Assembly (NCBI RefSeq): GCF_019399895.1
Contig: NC_091864.1
Coordinates: forward strand, 11,758,001-11,822,000
Length of the DNA stretch: 64,000 nucleotides
Direction of reading: 5' to 3'
DNA from: Cardiocondyla obscurior
Taxonomy: Eukaryota; Arthropoda; Insecta; Hymenoptera; Formicidae
Shown here: positions 1 through 14,900 of the stretch, in pieces
How positions within the stretch are numbered: position 1 is the stretch's first letter
Layout of the letters: every line of letters begins with the position of its first letter
Position numbers and translations under genes: made by a program
Notes under the pieces: model-generated
The model's database searches: none
What the model saw: only the letters and a program-made list of their open reading frames with translations
Told to the model about the DNA's origin: nothing

Positions 1-3000
1 CTTGTTTTCTACGAGTATTTATTATGATATTGCGCGCTTTGCATAATACGTGCAAGAGATAAGGCGTAAAAGACCATTGGCACGATGGGACGTTATTGTT
101 AGTTACAGCAGCAATTTCCAATACATTTAGAAACGTATTTTATCTTAATTGCGAATCTTATCTACTTATTTATTTCTAGAAGAGAAATATAAAATTGTTT
201 TTTTTTTATCTATCGATTTTATTTTTATTTTCGGTTTTCTGAGGGGAATAGTTAAATTATCACTATTGTTGGAAAGTAAGAACAAAATAACAAAACAATA
301 ATTCCATTTAACAATAAACCGTAAAAATACATTTTTAATTTACGTGATGAAACAGGAAGTTTTTTGAGGTCAGTACCTATAAATCGCATTTCTCGTTTTT
401 TCTCCCTCTGTCGAAGAATTTATTTTTATTTTTTTAACAATTTCTCGTGCAATGCAAAATAAAAGTAATAAATATAAATTACGTTTGGGTCATTATTGTG
501 AGTTGCTTACTTTTTACGGTTTAGCGGTTTTTACGGTTTCATACTTTAAAGTTTATTTAATAGAATTTAATAGGATTTGACAAGATATTTGATAAAATAT
601 ATGATAAAATTTTAAAAAGAAATTTAATTAAATTGTTAAATGATCTGAAAATGTCTTAACAACGTAGGAAACGTCAACCGCCAATCTTTACATTTATTTT
701 TATGCTGACAGTAGACTCACAACCTTGTTAAAAGAAATATACTTTCAAATACTCGGTTACGATATCGATTACACTCTGTGCAAAGAATCACATGCTGGAT
801 TTGTAGATCGGTAACGGTGAATACTAAAGTTTCGAAAGCATGAAACGAGATTGAAAAACGATTTGCTAAGAGGTAAAGCGAAGGGACGAAAATACATAGT
901 AAATTTAACGAAAAAGTCAGGTAGAGATAAATGTGCCAAAGGAGGAGTAAAACGGAATATGAAAGAAAATAAGAGTTAAAAAGAAAAAAAAAAGAAACGC
1001 GAGAGTGCTGCGGTAATTAGCCACCGCCCTGAACTCATACAGTCGAGCGGATCAAGTACTTTTCTGGAAAAGTGCCTAATTCCACTCTCAACATGCCCCA
1101 TAGGGATCGAAGAACTGCTACCGCAGTTATACTACCTTCCGACTCTGTTCATCACCTTCAACCATACCAATCACCTCCTGTTAGCGTTGCTTTTTGCGAG
1201 CTGAAACCTTTCCAAGGAAGATCCAACTTTTCTGAGCATGCGATACTCTTCCCCATTAAGGATCGCTCCAACGTCGAAGCGAACAGACTTACGCTGTACT
1301 GCAGTCGTTTTTGCGTCGATCTTTCTTTCAAGATAAAGGCACGACCAACTAAATACAAGTTTAGAAAAACACTTCCTCTGCAAACTGAGAACATTAACAA
1401 AAGTGGCAAAATTTTAAACGGCCCTTGTTTTATTTTATCTATATATATATTTTTTTTTTTTTACGTTTTACGGCCTTTAACGGTTCGTTAGCGTTATTCA
1501 TTTTTGCCGTGTGCGCGAAATATAGTTCCGACGTAGCAAACAATATGAAAATATTGTTTTTTCGCCACACGAGATTCAACAAACTCGATCAGTTTGTTAG
1601 CTGATTACACGGCACCAATAAAACAGGACACAATTTTTCAGATCATTGTGGAAAAACTGCGCGCATGGTTTCTTCTAGTCAATTTAAAATATTTCTTCGG
1701 TGCAAAAGAAAATTATTTTTTTTCTTTTTTAAAGTTAAAATTTAGTTAAATCTCAAAGTAACGGCCATAATATCGTTCAAGGGCAATTATTTAAATTCTC
1801 CATCCTGTGACAACATTGTCCGTAACGTTGTAAGAATAATGACGTTTACATTGATTTGTAGGGTAATGTAACGTCGTAAAAACTAAAGTAAAAGCTCCAT
1901 TTTCCGAGAGAAGACCGCGCTACCACTAGAAATACTTGCTTTAATTTAGCACCAGGTTCACCAATTGTGTGCCAATAAAACCAGCCTTATCGCTTGGGAA
2001 TTGAAGCGGTTAAACTTAATTCGATCTCTTAAATCAGCAGCTGAGATTTTAATCAGCTCTTAGAAGCTTCAGAAGCAGTTGCGACCGTCTTCATCTCGGT
2101 AGATGGTATGTTTCTCTTTCATAAGCACGATTAAAGACTCTCAGAAAAGAAAACCAAGATTCTTTTTTACAATTTTCTTTTTGACGCTAGTTTCTCTCTA
2201 CATTTTCCTTATTCTTTTACATAGCTTTATAATTTTATTTATCGTCCTGCAGGGTGTTTTGTCTCTCATCTTTACGTCGTTTCTCCACCGCACTTTTAAA
2301 CACTTTTAAATAGTTTTTATGGCCTTTTCAAATACTCGTCAACAATCTTATGATTCATAATTACGCTGTTATAGCGCGTCAAATTAATTTTTTATCTTAT
2401 TTATTAAAGACATTTTTGAACGTGGATAGTCCAAGCTCTTGTACTTTATATGCATATAAAACTTATTTATCATTTTAATTTATTTTACAATTACATACAA
2501 TTATAAACACACACAGACATATATATATATATTGTGTTTTAGTTTACAAATCAATCTCTCTTATTAGTTTGCTTCTCATCCCTTTGAACTCTAACAAACG
2601 ATAGATTGACGTAACCGTACAAAATGATGGCAATCTTCAATAACTCTCTTCCAATGTTCAGTTGTTCTAACAAACTTGGTTTCAAACAGTCGGTAGCTTG
2701 CGCGCCACAAAACCGAGGTCTAAGCATCACGAACTAAACTCCACTTTGTCCAACGCATTGATCCGAAGGGTATTAAAAGACCCACACAAACCAGCAACAT
2801 ACACGACCGTGGCTTTTTCAGCATCTTCATTGCCTTCGTTACTCTGTAGAGAGGAAGCATTGTATCTCGAGACCCGGGATGCTTTGTAACCGGCCAGCTA
2901 TTTAAAATCCAGCAACGCTACGCGATGCCGATAATCGCTATGCCCGCTGGGCGTAATTAGAGCGGACCCGACGAGTTTATTATCTTCCTTTGAGCATTCT

Positions 3001-6000
3001 AACGAACGCCCCAAAGCTACGCGAAACGCGCGCGTTACATCGAATTGTCTTTGGTCCAGCTTAGTTTCTTCCTTAAAGCGCAAAATAGGGCATGTTATCG
3101 TTGTCCATTTGGCGCGAAACCTTGGATCACGTATTGCTCTGTCGAAAATGTAATCGTGGTTGGAAAACAATGTGTCAAAATCACAATTCAATGATATACA
3201 CCTGTCGATACGACGTTTTATTCGTTACATCTGTTGATCTGTTATCTCATCTTTTTAGTTTTCAATATCCGGAAATAAAATAAAACGTTCGATAAACTGC
3301 AAAACTATAAAATGTTTTATATGTTGTAATAAAATTGTTTTTTTTTTTTCTTTTTTCTTTCTTTTGTTCAAATTTTAATATCGCTACAAGTAAAAAGTAA
3401 TGAGTTAAAGTTACTTTCGGTGTATTCAACTATGAATATTTCGTAAATGAATAAATAAATTCCTTCGAGACTAAATAAGAGCGTACCAAGAGCTTGCTTT
3501 GCTTTTATTCATACGATGCATTAGCCAAAGTTTTCAAGTTATGGTTCCTTAGAGTCGACAACGAGAACACCCGTTGGTCGTAGAAAAATGAAAAGAAAAA
3601 AAAAAGAAAAAGATATCGCTCTAACCGTAAAAGAAGGCAGTAGGAGTCACGGACTTTCTTGATTTTCCTCGCATGAACGGCAGCAGATGTAATTTGGCTC
3701 GGCGCCGGAGGGTAAAAAAGATTAAACTGTAAAAAAAAAAGCCAACAACCAGTTTAATCATAATAATTCTAATTACTCGAGAACAAAGTCAGAGAAGAGA
3801 TAAAGTTACTAGAGAGAAACAGATGTGAGAAAGAGAATGAAGAGATGCGTTAGATTGCAGAAACGACGGAAGAAAAGTTCAGCTGCGTCGTAAAGCTGCG
3901 ATTATCGCTCTTTTTTTTTCGCATATAAATCACTCGGACACGAAGACAGAAAAGTAAATCATTTTTTTTCCCCCCCGTGCTAATTTCCCACTTGCATCAA
4001 GAAGAAGCTGCGATTATACTTTACCTACGTTTCCTGTTCTTTATCATAAATCAGATTCGTCCGTCCACTTTCCTTTTTTTTTTTTTTTCTTACTGACCCA
4101 TCGTTCTTTTCCTCCTCTCTCTACTTGATCCATTCTTTCAATTCCATCGACCCTATTCCTCGCGAAGTCGTTAATCCTAATTTTCATTCAGTCTTTTCGA
4201 GCGTGCCGCTTCTCTTTCTCGATAAAATGAGAATTTCGCATCATCGCCGGCGACTATTAATTTTCTCGCCCATATCTTTTCATGAACAATTACGTCTTAC
4301 AATTACTCAAAGCTAATCTATAATTAAGGCATTTTTGTTTCTTGTTTCGTTCCACTTTGCGTATATTTGAACCTTGAATATGAAGTTTCGCGTTATACTA
4401 TATCTCCACAAAATTATCTTTTTAAAAAAAAGGTACAAAAAAGTTTTTTTTTAATTATTCAACCTAAAAAAAAGATAAATATAATTCATGTGTGTTTAAT
4501 TATGAATTTACCAACTTAAATGTAAACAAAAGGCGATAGGTGCTTCTGATATTTAAATCCTGAGCAAAGAGACTTCCTTTCTCGGCCCGGTGCTCATGAA
4601 AACCAAATAATCGCATTGTAGAATATATTTGAACAGCGCTGCACTTCGGTTCGTTTATCACGTTGTTCGTAAATATCACGGTTTTGCGATTCAATTTGCA
4701 TGAATACTTCAACCAAGATGGTAAGGAATCTTTGTGCAGCTTTGATCGCAGCGTCGCGTCGTTTTCATTATCAGTACATCCGCGCAACTGACGAGCCGTA
4801 GTACTCGAAATTTGAACGCGTAACAAGAAATTGCGAATTGCGACAAACGAGGCAGGTTGAATTTGCATAGTAGATTCGAAAATTTTGCAAATTAATATAT
4901 GTAAGAAGAGCATTCTTTTTAAGGCATATACATATTTATCTCATATACATAATTTTTTTTTTTTTTTTTACTTTGCTCAAAGTTTTTTGTTGACCGATTA
5001 AAATATAATTTTAATTAATTATATTGAAAACAATTCGTGTTTAAATTTATTTAAGAAATTGATAAAAATGTAACTTCAAGTATTACAGTTGCTGATTTTA
5101 TTCTTTAATATTTAATGGTTAATGGGTATTTGACGGTCAAATAATTTGATGCGATGTAAAATGTTTAACGGTGCTTTAACCAACAAAGTGTTCCGTGAGT
5201 TATAAAAAATTTTGTTTGCAAAAGACGTCAAGTTCTAAATACAATTTGCGCGAAAGACCCAGGTACAAAGATAAAAGAGATAACCGTTTCAGTGATCATA
5301 ATCGCTGTAAAGCTGGTGATCATTCATGCGAATCTAGTTGAGCTTCGGATTTTTTTCTATTTGATGAGGGCACATGTTCTATCAAAGTACAGTTTTATGC
5401 GGGTATAGAAGTGCACAGTATCTGTCTTTTTATAGGTCGTTCTTCTTTTTTTTTTCTATTGAATTCTTTATAACATATGACGCGTAAAATTAAAAAACAT
5501 GGTATGGTAAAAAAAAAAGCGACATTTTAAAGTAAAATCGAGCGTTTGCATATTTATTCTGAGAAACTTGCTCAAAACAGTATTTTTGCTATATTGTTAT
5601 AAATATCCTATACTTAAATACGTGTATATATTTCTTTTTGTGCTCGCCAGAGAATCGTGAACTTTAATTCATGTGAACATGTAAAACGATGCGGATAAAT
5701 AGGAAAAACCACCCCATTGAGGTCGCCTGAATGGTCGACACAGTCGTTTTCAGAAATGGTTCTTAGAAAATATCGATGTCTCACCCTCACAATCGTGATA
5801 AAGAAATATATTTGATGTAAAATACACGTTCTCGTATAATATTTTTCTAGTCAGCAAAAATATATAACACATATATATACTCAATATTCCGTATGTATAT
5901 AACAAGAAGAAGCACAAATATATTAGCAAGAAACATGAGAGACAGGGTCTAAATACAAATTGCAAAATCTTTGTGACGAAAATACGAATCTTTCACACCC

Positions 6001-9000
6001 TGATTTTTATTTAATTTATGTCAAGTATATTATTGGTTTATCGTGAAATTATAGATAAATTTTCAGCGAATTATCTCTCATGTGATCTGACGTGAGAGAG
6101 ATTCGTACGATTCTCCCATGTGATAGCAACAACCCTCCGAGAATTCCGTTTTCCGCAGGTATAAAAGTTTACGTTAAAGACGATGACTTTCGAACCCTCA
6201 TAAACAGCACATGCTCAGAATCCAATTTTCGAGAATGCCTCGTAGCAGATGGAAAAACGTTATAAAATTGATGCGATCTTGATCGACAGTTTTCAACCTC
6301 AAAATTGGAGAGTTTAAACAACAAGCTTTCACGTGTTTGTATATACATATATCGTGCAATATAATATAAAATCGAAATTTTCTTTATAAAATATATTCCG
6401 TGAAGTAGCAATTTTTATTTTATAAAAATTTATTACGCGAAATATTATTTAGAAAATATTTCTCACGTAAAAGGTATAGAAATTTAAAATTTATAGAAAG
6501 ATTAATTTAATACACATATAACAGCCTGTAAAATGTAAGCAAATATTTTCTTTATTACATGTACATATAGTAAAACTGCAACTTAAACTGCCGAGCCATA
6601 CACTGATAGGGTCGAAAAGCTATTTTTTGAAATGTTAAGAGTCAAAAGATTTCGCAATAATGTTATATGTCTTATCATATCTGAAGTTAACTGAGGGAAA
6701 TTGCCTGTAAATTCTCGCCTCTGACTTGTGTGAAAGACGTTCTCCCTTAAAAACTATTATCCAACCTAAGCAAAAGCTGCCGGATTATACTAGACCCGCT
6801 GCCCTTATTATCCTTACAGTAGCTGCCGAGGTATATTACATAGGGTATATTATGGCATATTGAATGGCATCGTAATGCGCATTAAACATATTAGATCGCT
6901 ATATCGTGAGCTTCAAGTAAAAGCATGAGTAAAAAGGGATGATTTATGCCTCATCCCCCGTGTGCTACCACGGGAATCTTTTTCGTGCAAAAGGTATTCC
7001 ATCTCCCTGTTCTTAATTTTCTGCTGCGCTCAGTCGTGTCAGCTCACTTATATGTCGCCGCATATATAAATAAATTTACTTATTTAATCGATAGTGCAAC
7101 TGGCGTCAAAACAAATCGTCAAATACCATTTGCATGCCAGTCAAACGAATGTAAATTTCAACATTAACATAACACTTGTACTACGAAATGTAATTTGTTC
7201 GGCTTGAATGGTGCGGCGTGCATCAATACGTCTCTGATTAGTTTTATAATAGTTCTCTCTCTTTAACGAAATTACAATTTCGATTTTTATTATTTTTCTC
7301 CTCGTATCAAAATAACAATTTGTTTTTCGAAAAGATTGTTTTACATGTTCGCACGTTATCGCGTGCGAGCGCTTCGACATCGCCAGATTATACATATATA
7401 TTACGTTTAAAAGAAATAATAGAGTCTACCTTTCACGCGAATACGGTTGAAAGACATTTTATCATAGCGAATAAAAATATTCAGCACCGCCGGGCGTTCT
7501 CTTCCCATCCTGATGGGAATCGCACAGACTGGCAGGAGCAGCGCAACATTATGCAAAGTTCATTAAAACCGAGCCCCAAGAACGGCTGCAGTGCAAGCCT
7601 CCCTTCTCTTCTCTCTCTCTCTCTCTCTCTTTCTTTCTCTCTTTCGCATCTCTTTTATCTCTCTTTCTCCTCATATCGCTTCTAAAGTCATGAACGGGAG
7701 TGGTGTTCCTCTCTATCTTCTAAACTTGGCCAACTTTACCTACAACCATCTCAGCTTCACTTCCTCACAAACTTGCTCGCATCTCTTGACCCTATATAGA
7801 GTGATTCGTGGTGCTACGACAAGTTGCACATAAGATGCGGTCGTGCAAGTCGCTTGGGCAGTAAAAGATTAACGAGATTACACGCTCTAGTCACCTCAAC
7901 GCGTACAAATACACAGCTCCGTTAAGATGCTTATAGATGTTTCTACGTTACACATTGCTGCGTATGTACTATTAATTCCATCCGGTAATATTCGAGAAAA
8001 TTATATTAAAACTTTTTTTAAAAGTATTTTATTTGATTATGAAACTCGAGAAAAATTGTTTTTTTATTTTTTGTTTTTTCTTGCGATTGAATTATTAATA
8101 CTATGCAAAAAATGATAAACGAGAGTAATTACAAGTAGATAAGCAATTTGTTGCGGTCAATCATGACCGTATTATTATATACTTCATTGAATATCTGCCA
8201 AGTTAAGCGAATTAATTACGATAACTTCGCTCGCTTGCATTCTGCACGCACATATCGTCGAAATCGTAACGGCTTCGAATATGCCGCTTGGCAATGGGGA
8301 CATTCAAATGAAGACGTAATTATCAGATAATATCGCCACACAAAATTTCGATCTGTCCATACAGCACAATGAAGTATTTGCATAAATCATGTATTCTAGT
8401 GAATGGAAAGCTGCTGCTCGAAATAGTTACGTGAAAATATAAATCGAGATGTCGATACACATTTAAATATATCTCGCGTGAAAAGGTCACGAGAAAATGA
8501 AAATTTGTGGGGTAAAAGCAAGACGAAATCTGTAAGGAAGTATCGGGCAAAGTTTGCGCGTGCATAAAAATTTCCAGAGGCGGTTCCGTACTGTCGTTTT
8601 TAACTTTGTGACAAAGTATCAACATGCCAAACGGATTTTGCGACACGGATTTAGAATACTGTTACAATTTTGTCCGCAATAATGTATTCTAAATCAATTG
8701 TTTATTTCGTTTCACGTGACAATACGATCTTATAAAGATATTGCTTTAACAATAAGACAAAATACTTTCTCGAAAAAATTCAATTTAAATTGAAAACTGT
8801 GCATTTACGAAAAGAAAAAAAATTATATTTTACATCATTAATCGATGCAGATATAATTCGATCGCTCAAGTCTGTTGAAAGTTGTATTGTGTAAATAGGC
8901 TGAATGTTAAAGTCAAATATTCACTGATGAACTTTCAATATATTTGACACATACGCGAGACAACAGGGACAAGCGTATGAGTAGCGTAAACAAATTCAAA

Positions 9001-11799
9001 TTTGCTTCAATATGATTGAATGTAAAAAAAAATATTAAAATGAATATAAATTGATTTACTGTTATAAATGCAAAATAGCAGTTTGGTGAAACCTGTCACG
9101 TGTATCATGCGTCAATTATCTACCATTAAAACATACCTATCATATTATTAATTTATCAAAATTATTTCACCAAAATTTATTTTACTTGTAAAATTATTTT
9201 GTCACTTTATATTCATTAATGCAACTTCTCAAAACAACCATAGACACAACGAATTACTTTTCTTAACGAGCAATTAATTATCCGGTAAAAAAAAGTACTT
9301 ATTCCTACAAAGCTTGAATCAAAAGTTTGAAACATATAACGTCGCAAATTAACGCAATAAGAATCCAAAAGTGTGAACGTCAGTCCCTGTAGAAAGAATT
9401 TTATGACTTACGAAAAGTTTTAAATTCAGAGCGCGAGAAAAAGGAAGAGTCGCGGAGTCCAATGGCGAACGTAAAACGGAATAAATGTAGTAGTATAGTA
9501 CGAACGCGATATACGAAAGATTTTTGGCATTGAGCCACGATTCTCAACGAAATAAACTAACGGCGGGACATACCATAGGGGTTGGCGACGAGGTAGATCG
9601 GTTGGAGATAAATAAATTGCAATGATGGCGCAGTCTCTTTTCTCCGTTGTCGTGCTTGCGCTCACCGAAATATATCGCACGGAATTAATAGCGCGTCGTG
9701 ACGGCGCATCGCCGCGAGGGAGATTTAAATCGGACGATATATCGCCTCTCCCGCGCTCATTGTGCACCGATTCTCGGGAAACCGGCATTTTGCGAAAGCG
9801 TCTGCAGAAATATGTTATCTAAGAACATTCTAATAAGAGTCACGAAGCAATATCGTCTAATTTGGCCTAATTCCTTCGTGTCTTAATAAAATTGGTCCTT
9901 CTACGTGACGCCTATACCCGATTGTGGCTTGCGCGCAAGTTTTAACACCAGCATCTCGGAAAAGAATAAGAAATATACTGGGATTTTTGTTGAAATGCGA
10001 CGGCATACGCTCGAACTCGGGGCATTGCCGTAGTTCTTATCAAAATGATATTCCCATATCTATTCGAAATCAAATCGTGAGTACAGATCGACGACAATGT
10101 TACTGGGATCCATAGTACGAGAGAAGTTTAGTCCCGAGACTAAGACTTCCGTTCGGGTCTTTTATGCTAATGTAATTTGGAAAAGAGCGCCGTGGCTTTT
10201 CCATTAGCATTTATCGTCTTAATTGCAGATATATTTTAAGTATTAGAAACTCGTGAGGCGAACTTGTACTTCTTAGAATTATCTGAGGAATGAATGTAAA
10301 AAATGAAAGTATAGGGCGATTGTCGCGATAAATAATAAAACTTTTAATAATATCAAATATGCCAGAATGTTTTAAATATATTTCTATATACTTTATAGAA
10401 AGATTACACTTGATATCATATGTAAAGCTGCTCAACGCAATTTTATGGTAGCAGTAACGCGGTATCTAACGCCGGCAGCTCTTAACAGCGTCCTGATAAG
10501 CGAGTGAAAGCTAGTGACGCACTCGACTTCGAAACTGGTGATCTCTCAAAATCGTTAACCGCCGGTTGCATCAGCGTGAGCTTTAACGAAAGGGTCGATG
10601 AGCGGGCCATTAGAAGGACTAACGCGATACGTGATACGTCCCATTCCGTGTCCTCAATTGCCGTCGCCTTTGATTTCGCTGCATCGTCGAAAACGAAATT
10701 GGATAAAGATACGTGAGATCGCGTATTTTTCACTCGCATTCGATGTGTAAGATATCTCGAGCCAATCTGAGATTTTTTTTCAATTCTTTTTTATTACCTA
10801 CTATTTTATTATCCCATAAAGATCTCGGAAACGTGCAGGTTATTCATTTATTGACGTTTCCATTATTATATCCCTTCGCATAAAAAAAAAATACTAAAAG
10901 CGACTATAAATTGTCAAAAGTTTTTAATCTGTTTCCTAAATTTGAAGCGACCACTTCAAACTTCTGAAAGATGGAGCGATCTAAAATAACGTGTCGACAA
11001 CATACAACAGCTCGTACCAAATGCATGAATGCAAGGAATTACTTGTTTCATTCAATTACTCCTACGGTGTTTAATCATACTTTAATTAAACTCCTCGCAC
11101 GCGCTGCCCGTGGGAAAGTTTAGAAGTTAATACCCGTAGAGACGGCGATACTTTCATATTAGCGCGGCAGTCGGCCGACTTACGAGCGCCAGTATAAAAT
11201 GAGTTAATTACGTTATGGCAACGATGTGCCGCGCATCTTACTCCTTTTCTCGTTGTTATTTCCCGACGCGCGGAAACATCCCGCATCTAGACCTCACATT
11301 CTACGTGAGACTTTTGCTTCGTGACACCAAACATTTTTTTTTTTACTTTTACGTACCTTATCTTTCCTTGCCCGTCATCTAATTGCTTTACGCTAATTAC
11401 TTTATTAATGTCTCTATTAGTCACTAATATTTACAAATTTTGTAAACTGTTTTATGTAAACGTTTATTTATCGATAATAATACAAAGTAAATACAAAATT
11501 ATTACGATTAAATTAAGGCGAGTCACGTATCGTTTTTAATCACGTCTGCGTGACGTTTCGCCAGCCTCGTATATTTTCCGGCGAATTTCTCGACGACTTA
11601 ACGTCTCGGGGAGCGACATTGCGATAAAGTCATCTTACGAAAATCTTCTTACTCTGACACGAAACAGGGCTGCGCCGGGATTTCCAATTCACGGATTACT
11701 CAACACGATGAATTGGCGTAAGTCGAGTGGGGCCGCGAGATAAGCCAGGCCGTAAACGAGCCCGGCTACTTATTCACAATTTCCGCACCTGTGTTTCAG
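1..11799. other. Gene-poor region upstream of the Dpr20 coding start
   Basis: I found no coding exon, RNA gene or mobile element here that I could support. The DNA is mostly AT-rich with homopolymer runs. Islands richer in CpG lie around 2.7-3.1, 9.4-9.8, 10.4-10.75 and 11.1-11.3 kb and hold short open frames on both strands that match no family I know. Part of the stretch may be promoter, non-coding leader or intron of the Dpr20 transcript, because a likely splice acceptor ends at 11799. Confidence 0.5.
7598..7645 (+). repeat. CT-rich pyrimidine tract
   Basis: 48 consecutive pyrimidines, including a perfect (CT)10 at 7611-7630. On the other strand this is a GAGA-type purine tract. It is probably a simple microsatellite, although GA repeats can bind GAGA-factor-like proteins. 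Confidence 0.9.
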
Positions 11800-11884
11800 A
11801 TGATGGCGATGTCGAGGCCGTGCTGCACAGGCCGCAGCAGCGGGAACAGATAAGGCAGCGAGGGGCCGCGCGCCGTGCTAAGTC
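11800..11884 (+). promoter_or_regulatory. dpr20: Probable 5' leader exon of Dpr20 with a short upstream ORF
   Basis: A pyrimidine-containing acceptor (gtgtttcag) ends at 11799. Just after it, an 18-codon upstream ORF with three near-clustered ATGs runs from 11800 to a TAA at 11851-11853, ahead of the main start. A TAA at 11879-11881 closes the main reading frame directly before the ATG at 11885. The leader is therefore probably spliced from a more distant first exon, and the uORF could lower translation. The splice site is inferred, not proven. Confidence 0.45.
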
Positions 11885-11963
11885 ATGTGTAGTGTCATGT
11901 GGCTTCTTCGGCTTCTGATGATCTACCGCCTGGCTCACCTTTCGGCATCCGGCACGCAGACAG
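11885..11963 (+). CDS. dpr20: Dpr20 exon 1 (signal peptide)
   Basis: Encodes residues 1-26 and ends in phase 1 before gtgagt. It has two in-frame ATGs (11885 and 11897), each with G at -3, and an in-frame TAA just upstream. The core VMWLLRLLMIYRLAHL is hydrophobic and is followed by small residues (SASG) suitable for signal peptidase. Its final G joins the first two bases of exon 2 to make Glu27, 8.3 kb away. Confidence 0.8.
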
Positions 11964-14900
11964 GTGAGTAAAAAGAGAAATAAACTCAGTTCTTGCGAAT
12001 TTTAATGTTTTCGTAACGAGAAGGCGAGGAAGGCCGTAAAACAAACGACCGTTGCTAATTCCTAAATTATCGCTGCATTGAGATCGATAGTTTGGCGAAA
12101 TCAATTTACAGATCACGCTCAAATTATATTTACGACTTGTACCGCGCTTGCTATTGCGATGGCGTGTGTCCAAGTATTAACAACACGAATTCGCGATACT
12201 TGGCTATCCCGAAACACGGTGACGGCCGAGTGAATTATGATAACACAATGCCGACTGCCATAAAGATCGTATCGAGAGTTTCAAATCGGTTGTTGGACAT
12301 TTAGCACGAAAGGTGCGCGACAACGGCAAGCTGTTCTCACGTGATATTGCCGAGTATAAAATAATATGAAAGCTTTTATCATAAAAATGCAATTAAATAA
12401 CTCTAACGGTAATATGCGTAAATCAAAATTTTTTATTAAAAATAACTATTATATATTACGTAATAGAAAAAAAATAATAATAATTCAGTTTTGTTTCGAG
12501 TAAATATTTGAAAAATATATTCCTCGTATACATATATAAAAGATAAAGTTTCTTTTTATCTTCTCGTACATATACACATAAATGCCTTCAATCTAAGAGG
12601 ATATTGGTAACGCAAGATATCGCATATTGAAGAGTACATAAACAGGAAACTGTTTTGTCATAAATAAAATTTACTCGTGAGTCTCCTGAGTCGTAACATA
12701 TTTTTTTAACTTTAAAACTTTTTTGTCTTGATATTCCGTTCCATTCTATTTTACATACATGTACGTGTCGCATCTACCGTAATCTAAACGCTCTTCAAAA
12801 GTAAAAGAAAAATGAAAAAAAAAACGATATTTACCTCGCCTTCTTCCGTTACAATCCAAATACCATTCGGTGGAAGTGGTAGCACCGCGTTGCAAAGAGC
12901 TTTCCACAATGGGCATTCCTCCAAGACCATCGCAACTCATGGCACGTGATAAATCATCGCCGTACATTGCGGATGGTCACTAGGACTCGTATCGAATGCG
13001 TCAAATATCCGACTAACGTCTATCATCAAGGGAACGATGCTTAGTTGGGTCCCATAACTTCATGACTTTAATGACGCTGGGGAATGCCTGCTCCATACGT
13101 ATTAGCAACGTGACACCATATTTATAGCCTGCAATCATAGTCAAATAGCCAGCCAGATAACCAAATAACCAGTAAACGCAACGTCTAAATTATGAACGTC
13201 TGAATAATGTACAGTCTCGCTGCAGCTTTTCATTCATACGCGAATTAAAGATACACGTACAAATTTGGCATGTAAATAAATGAGTTACTTGATTTTAGCC
13301 GCAGAAAAAAATTAAGTTAGTAATTCAGATACGCTCCGTAAGTTATTTATGTTTTATTTTGCAATATAATATAATTTTGCATCGTACTTTAAACTCGTAA
13401 CTTATAAACATAAAAAAGAATGCCCTTGTGAGACTCGTGTCGCGCGTAGATGATTGGAGCTCGTGCAAAATCTACGAGGATCTGACATGTACGTGTCGCT
13501 CGCAAAAGAGCCTATCTCGTGAGACGCGAGATGAATCTCCATGAAATTTAGATTACGGCCGAAGATAAATCCTGGATACGATGGAATGTAAATCCAAGGG
13601 ACGATAATAACTTCCGGCCGCGTTCTGTTATTACCTCGTAATATCGTGATACACGACGCGTTGTTTTACATACGGTATTTCATATTGATTAGTGGAATTT
13701 ATCAAATGGTCTCATCAACGAATGAGAAAACATCCGAGTGCGTTTACTTTGACGAGAGACCGTTACGATGCAAATGTCGGTTTTATCTTTTTGCTGTGTA
13801 AATTAGTCTTTTACTGGAACGTGTACATATTTTCGCGCAGTGGCGAAAAGATTAAACGAATTAAAAGTTTAATTTATATCTCGTAAAGCAGAAACGCTTT
13901 AATAATAATAAAGATTAAAAATGCTACTATAAAAATACAGCATACTTAAAGACGAACCTTTCACGTTGCGAAAATTCTAAATCGCTGCGTTCTAAAATAA
14001 AAAAAAAAAAAAAAAGAAAGAGATTGAAAGGATAATTATGTACCGCGCCCAGGACGCTTTGTTGTAAAAGCAAGAAAACCCAAGCGCAAAGTGAAATTTC
14101 TCGCGGGCGCGCGTCATTAAATGATAGTAAATCATCGTAATTGAACTATTCATCTTTGTCGACTTTTTCACGCACGTCTGCCTCGTTTAGCGTGTCTTAT
14201 TTCACCGCCTCGAATTAACTACGTGATTCACTCCCGGGATTGGATCGTATAATCGTTAATAGTTTATGCAACGACGTGCTGGAGAATTTCGCAGCGATGT
14301 GGTCTCTTCTGCTGAGGACACGTTATCTCTCGATAGAGACGGTTATTGTTCCTCGTAAGGCGGAAATGAGCTGAGCGGCCCATCTTGGCATTGTCAGATG
14401 CAACAGTGCCAATGTCGGCTCGTATGATGGTGAAGATAGAACGCAGAACGCAATTACCGGGCGACTCCATTAAGACAAAAAAAAACGCCGCGTTGCTCTC
14501 TGATCTCTCGCTTTTTCTCTTATCAAACTTACGTTTTTAGAACGAATGTTTTGCATTAATTATTCATTGGATCAAACCCAACCGAATTCAGATATACAAA
14601 ATTACATTCTATCGAATTGGCCGTCAATTATTTCGCAATGAATTTAGGATTATCGGAAATGTCGGAGTGAAGTAATAGCATGTCGAAATATTGGCACGCC
14701 CAGTATACTCTAAATAGCAGCGAGTAAATTTGTTACGTATCACAAACAGGCTTGGATCACGAATATAACGCAGTATTTGAATTTTACACGCCAATGATAA
14801 TAAGATTATAGATATGAACCGTATGCTTCATGATCTCGCGCGCATAACTTCCAATGAAATCGGTCTTTATTAATTCCACGGCATCATTATGCATGTTCGG

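Noticed and set aside
4500..4913. A 137-codon - strand frame
   Set aside because: Random-looking composition, no domain, no splice or promoter context.
7320..7685. A 121-codon frame ending in a Leu/Ser run
   Set aside because: Its 3' half is translation of the CT microsatellite; the rest is unlike any family.
9426..9822. A + frame starting MMAQSLFSVVVLAL (signal-peptide-like) and a 120-codon - frame
   Set aside because: The two frames overlap in a CpG-rich block, the sequence after the hydrophobic start has no recognisable peptide or cleavage pattern, and no splice partners were found.
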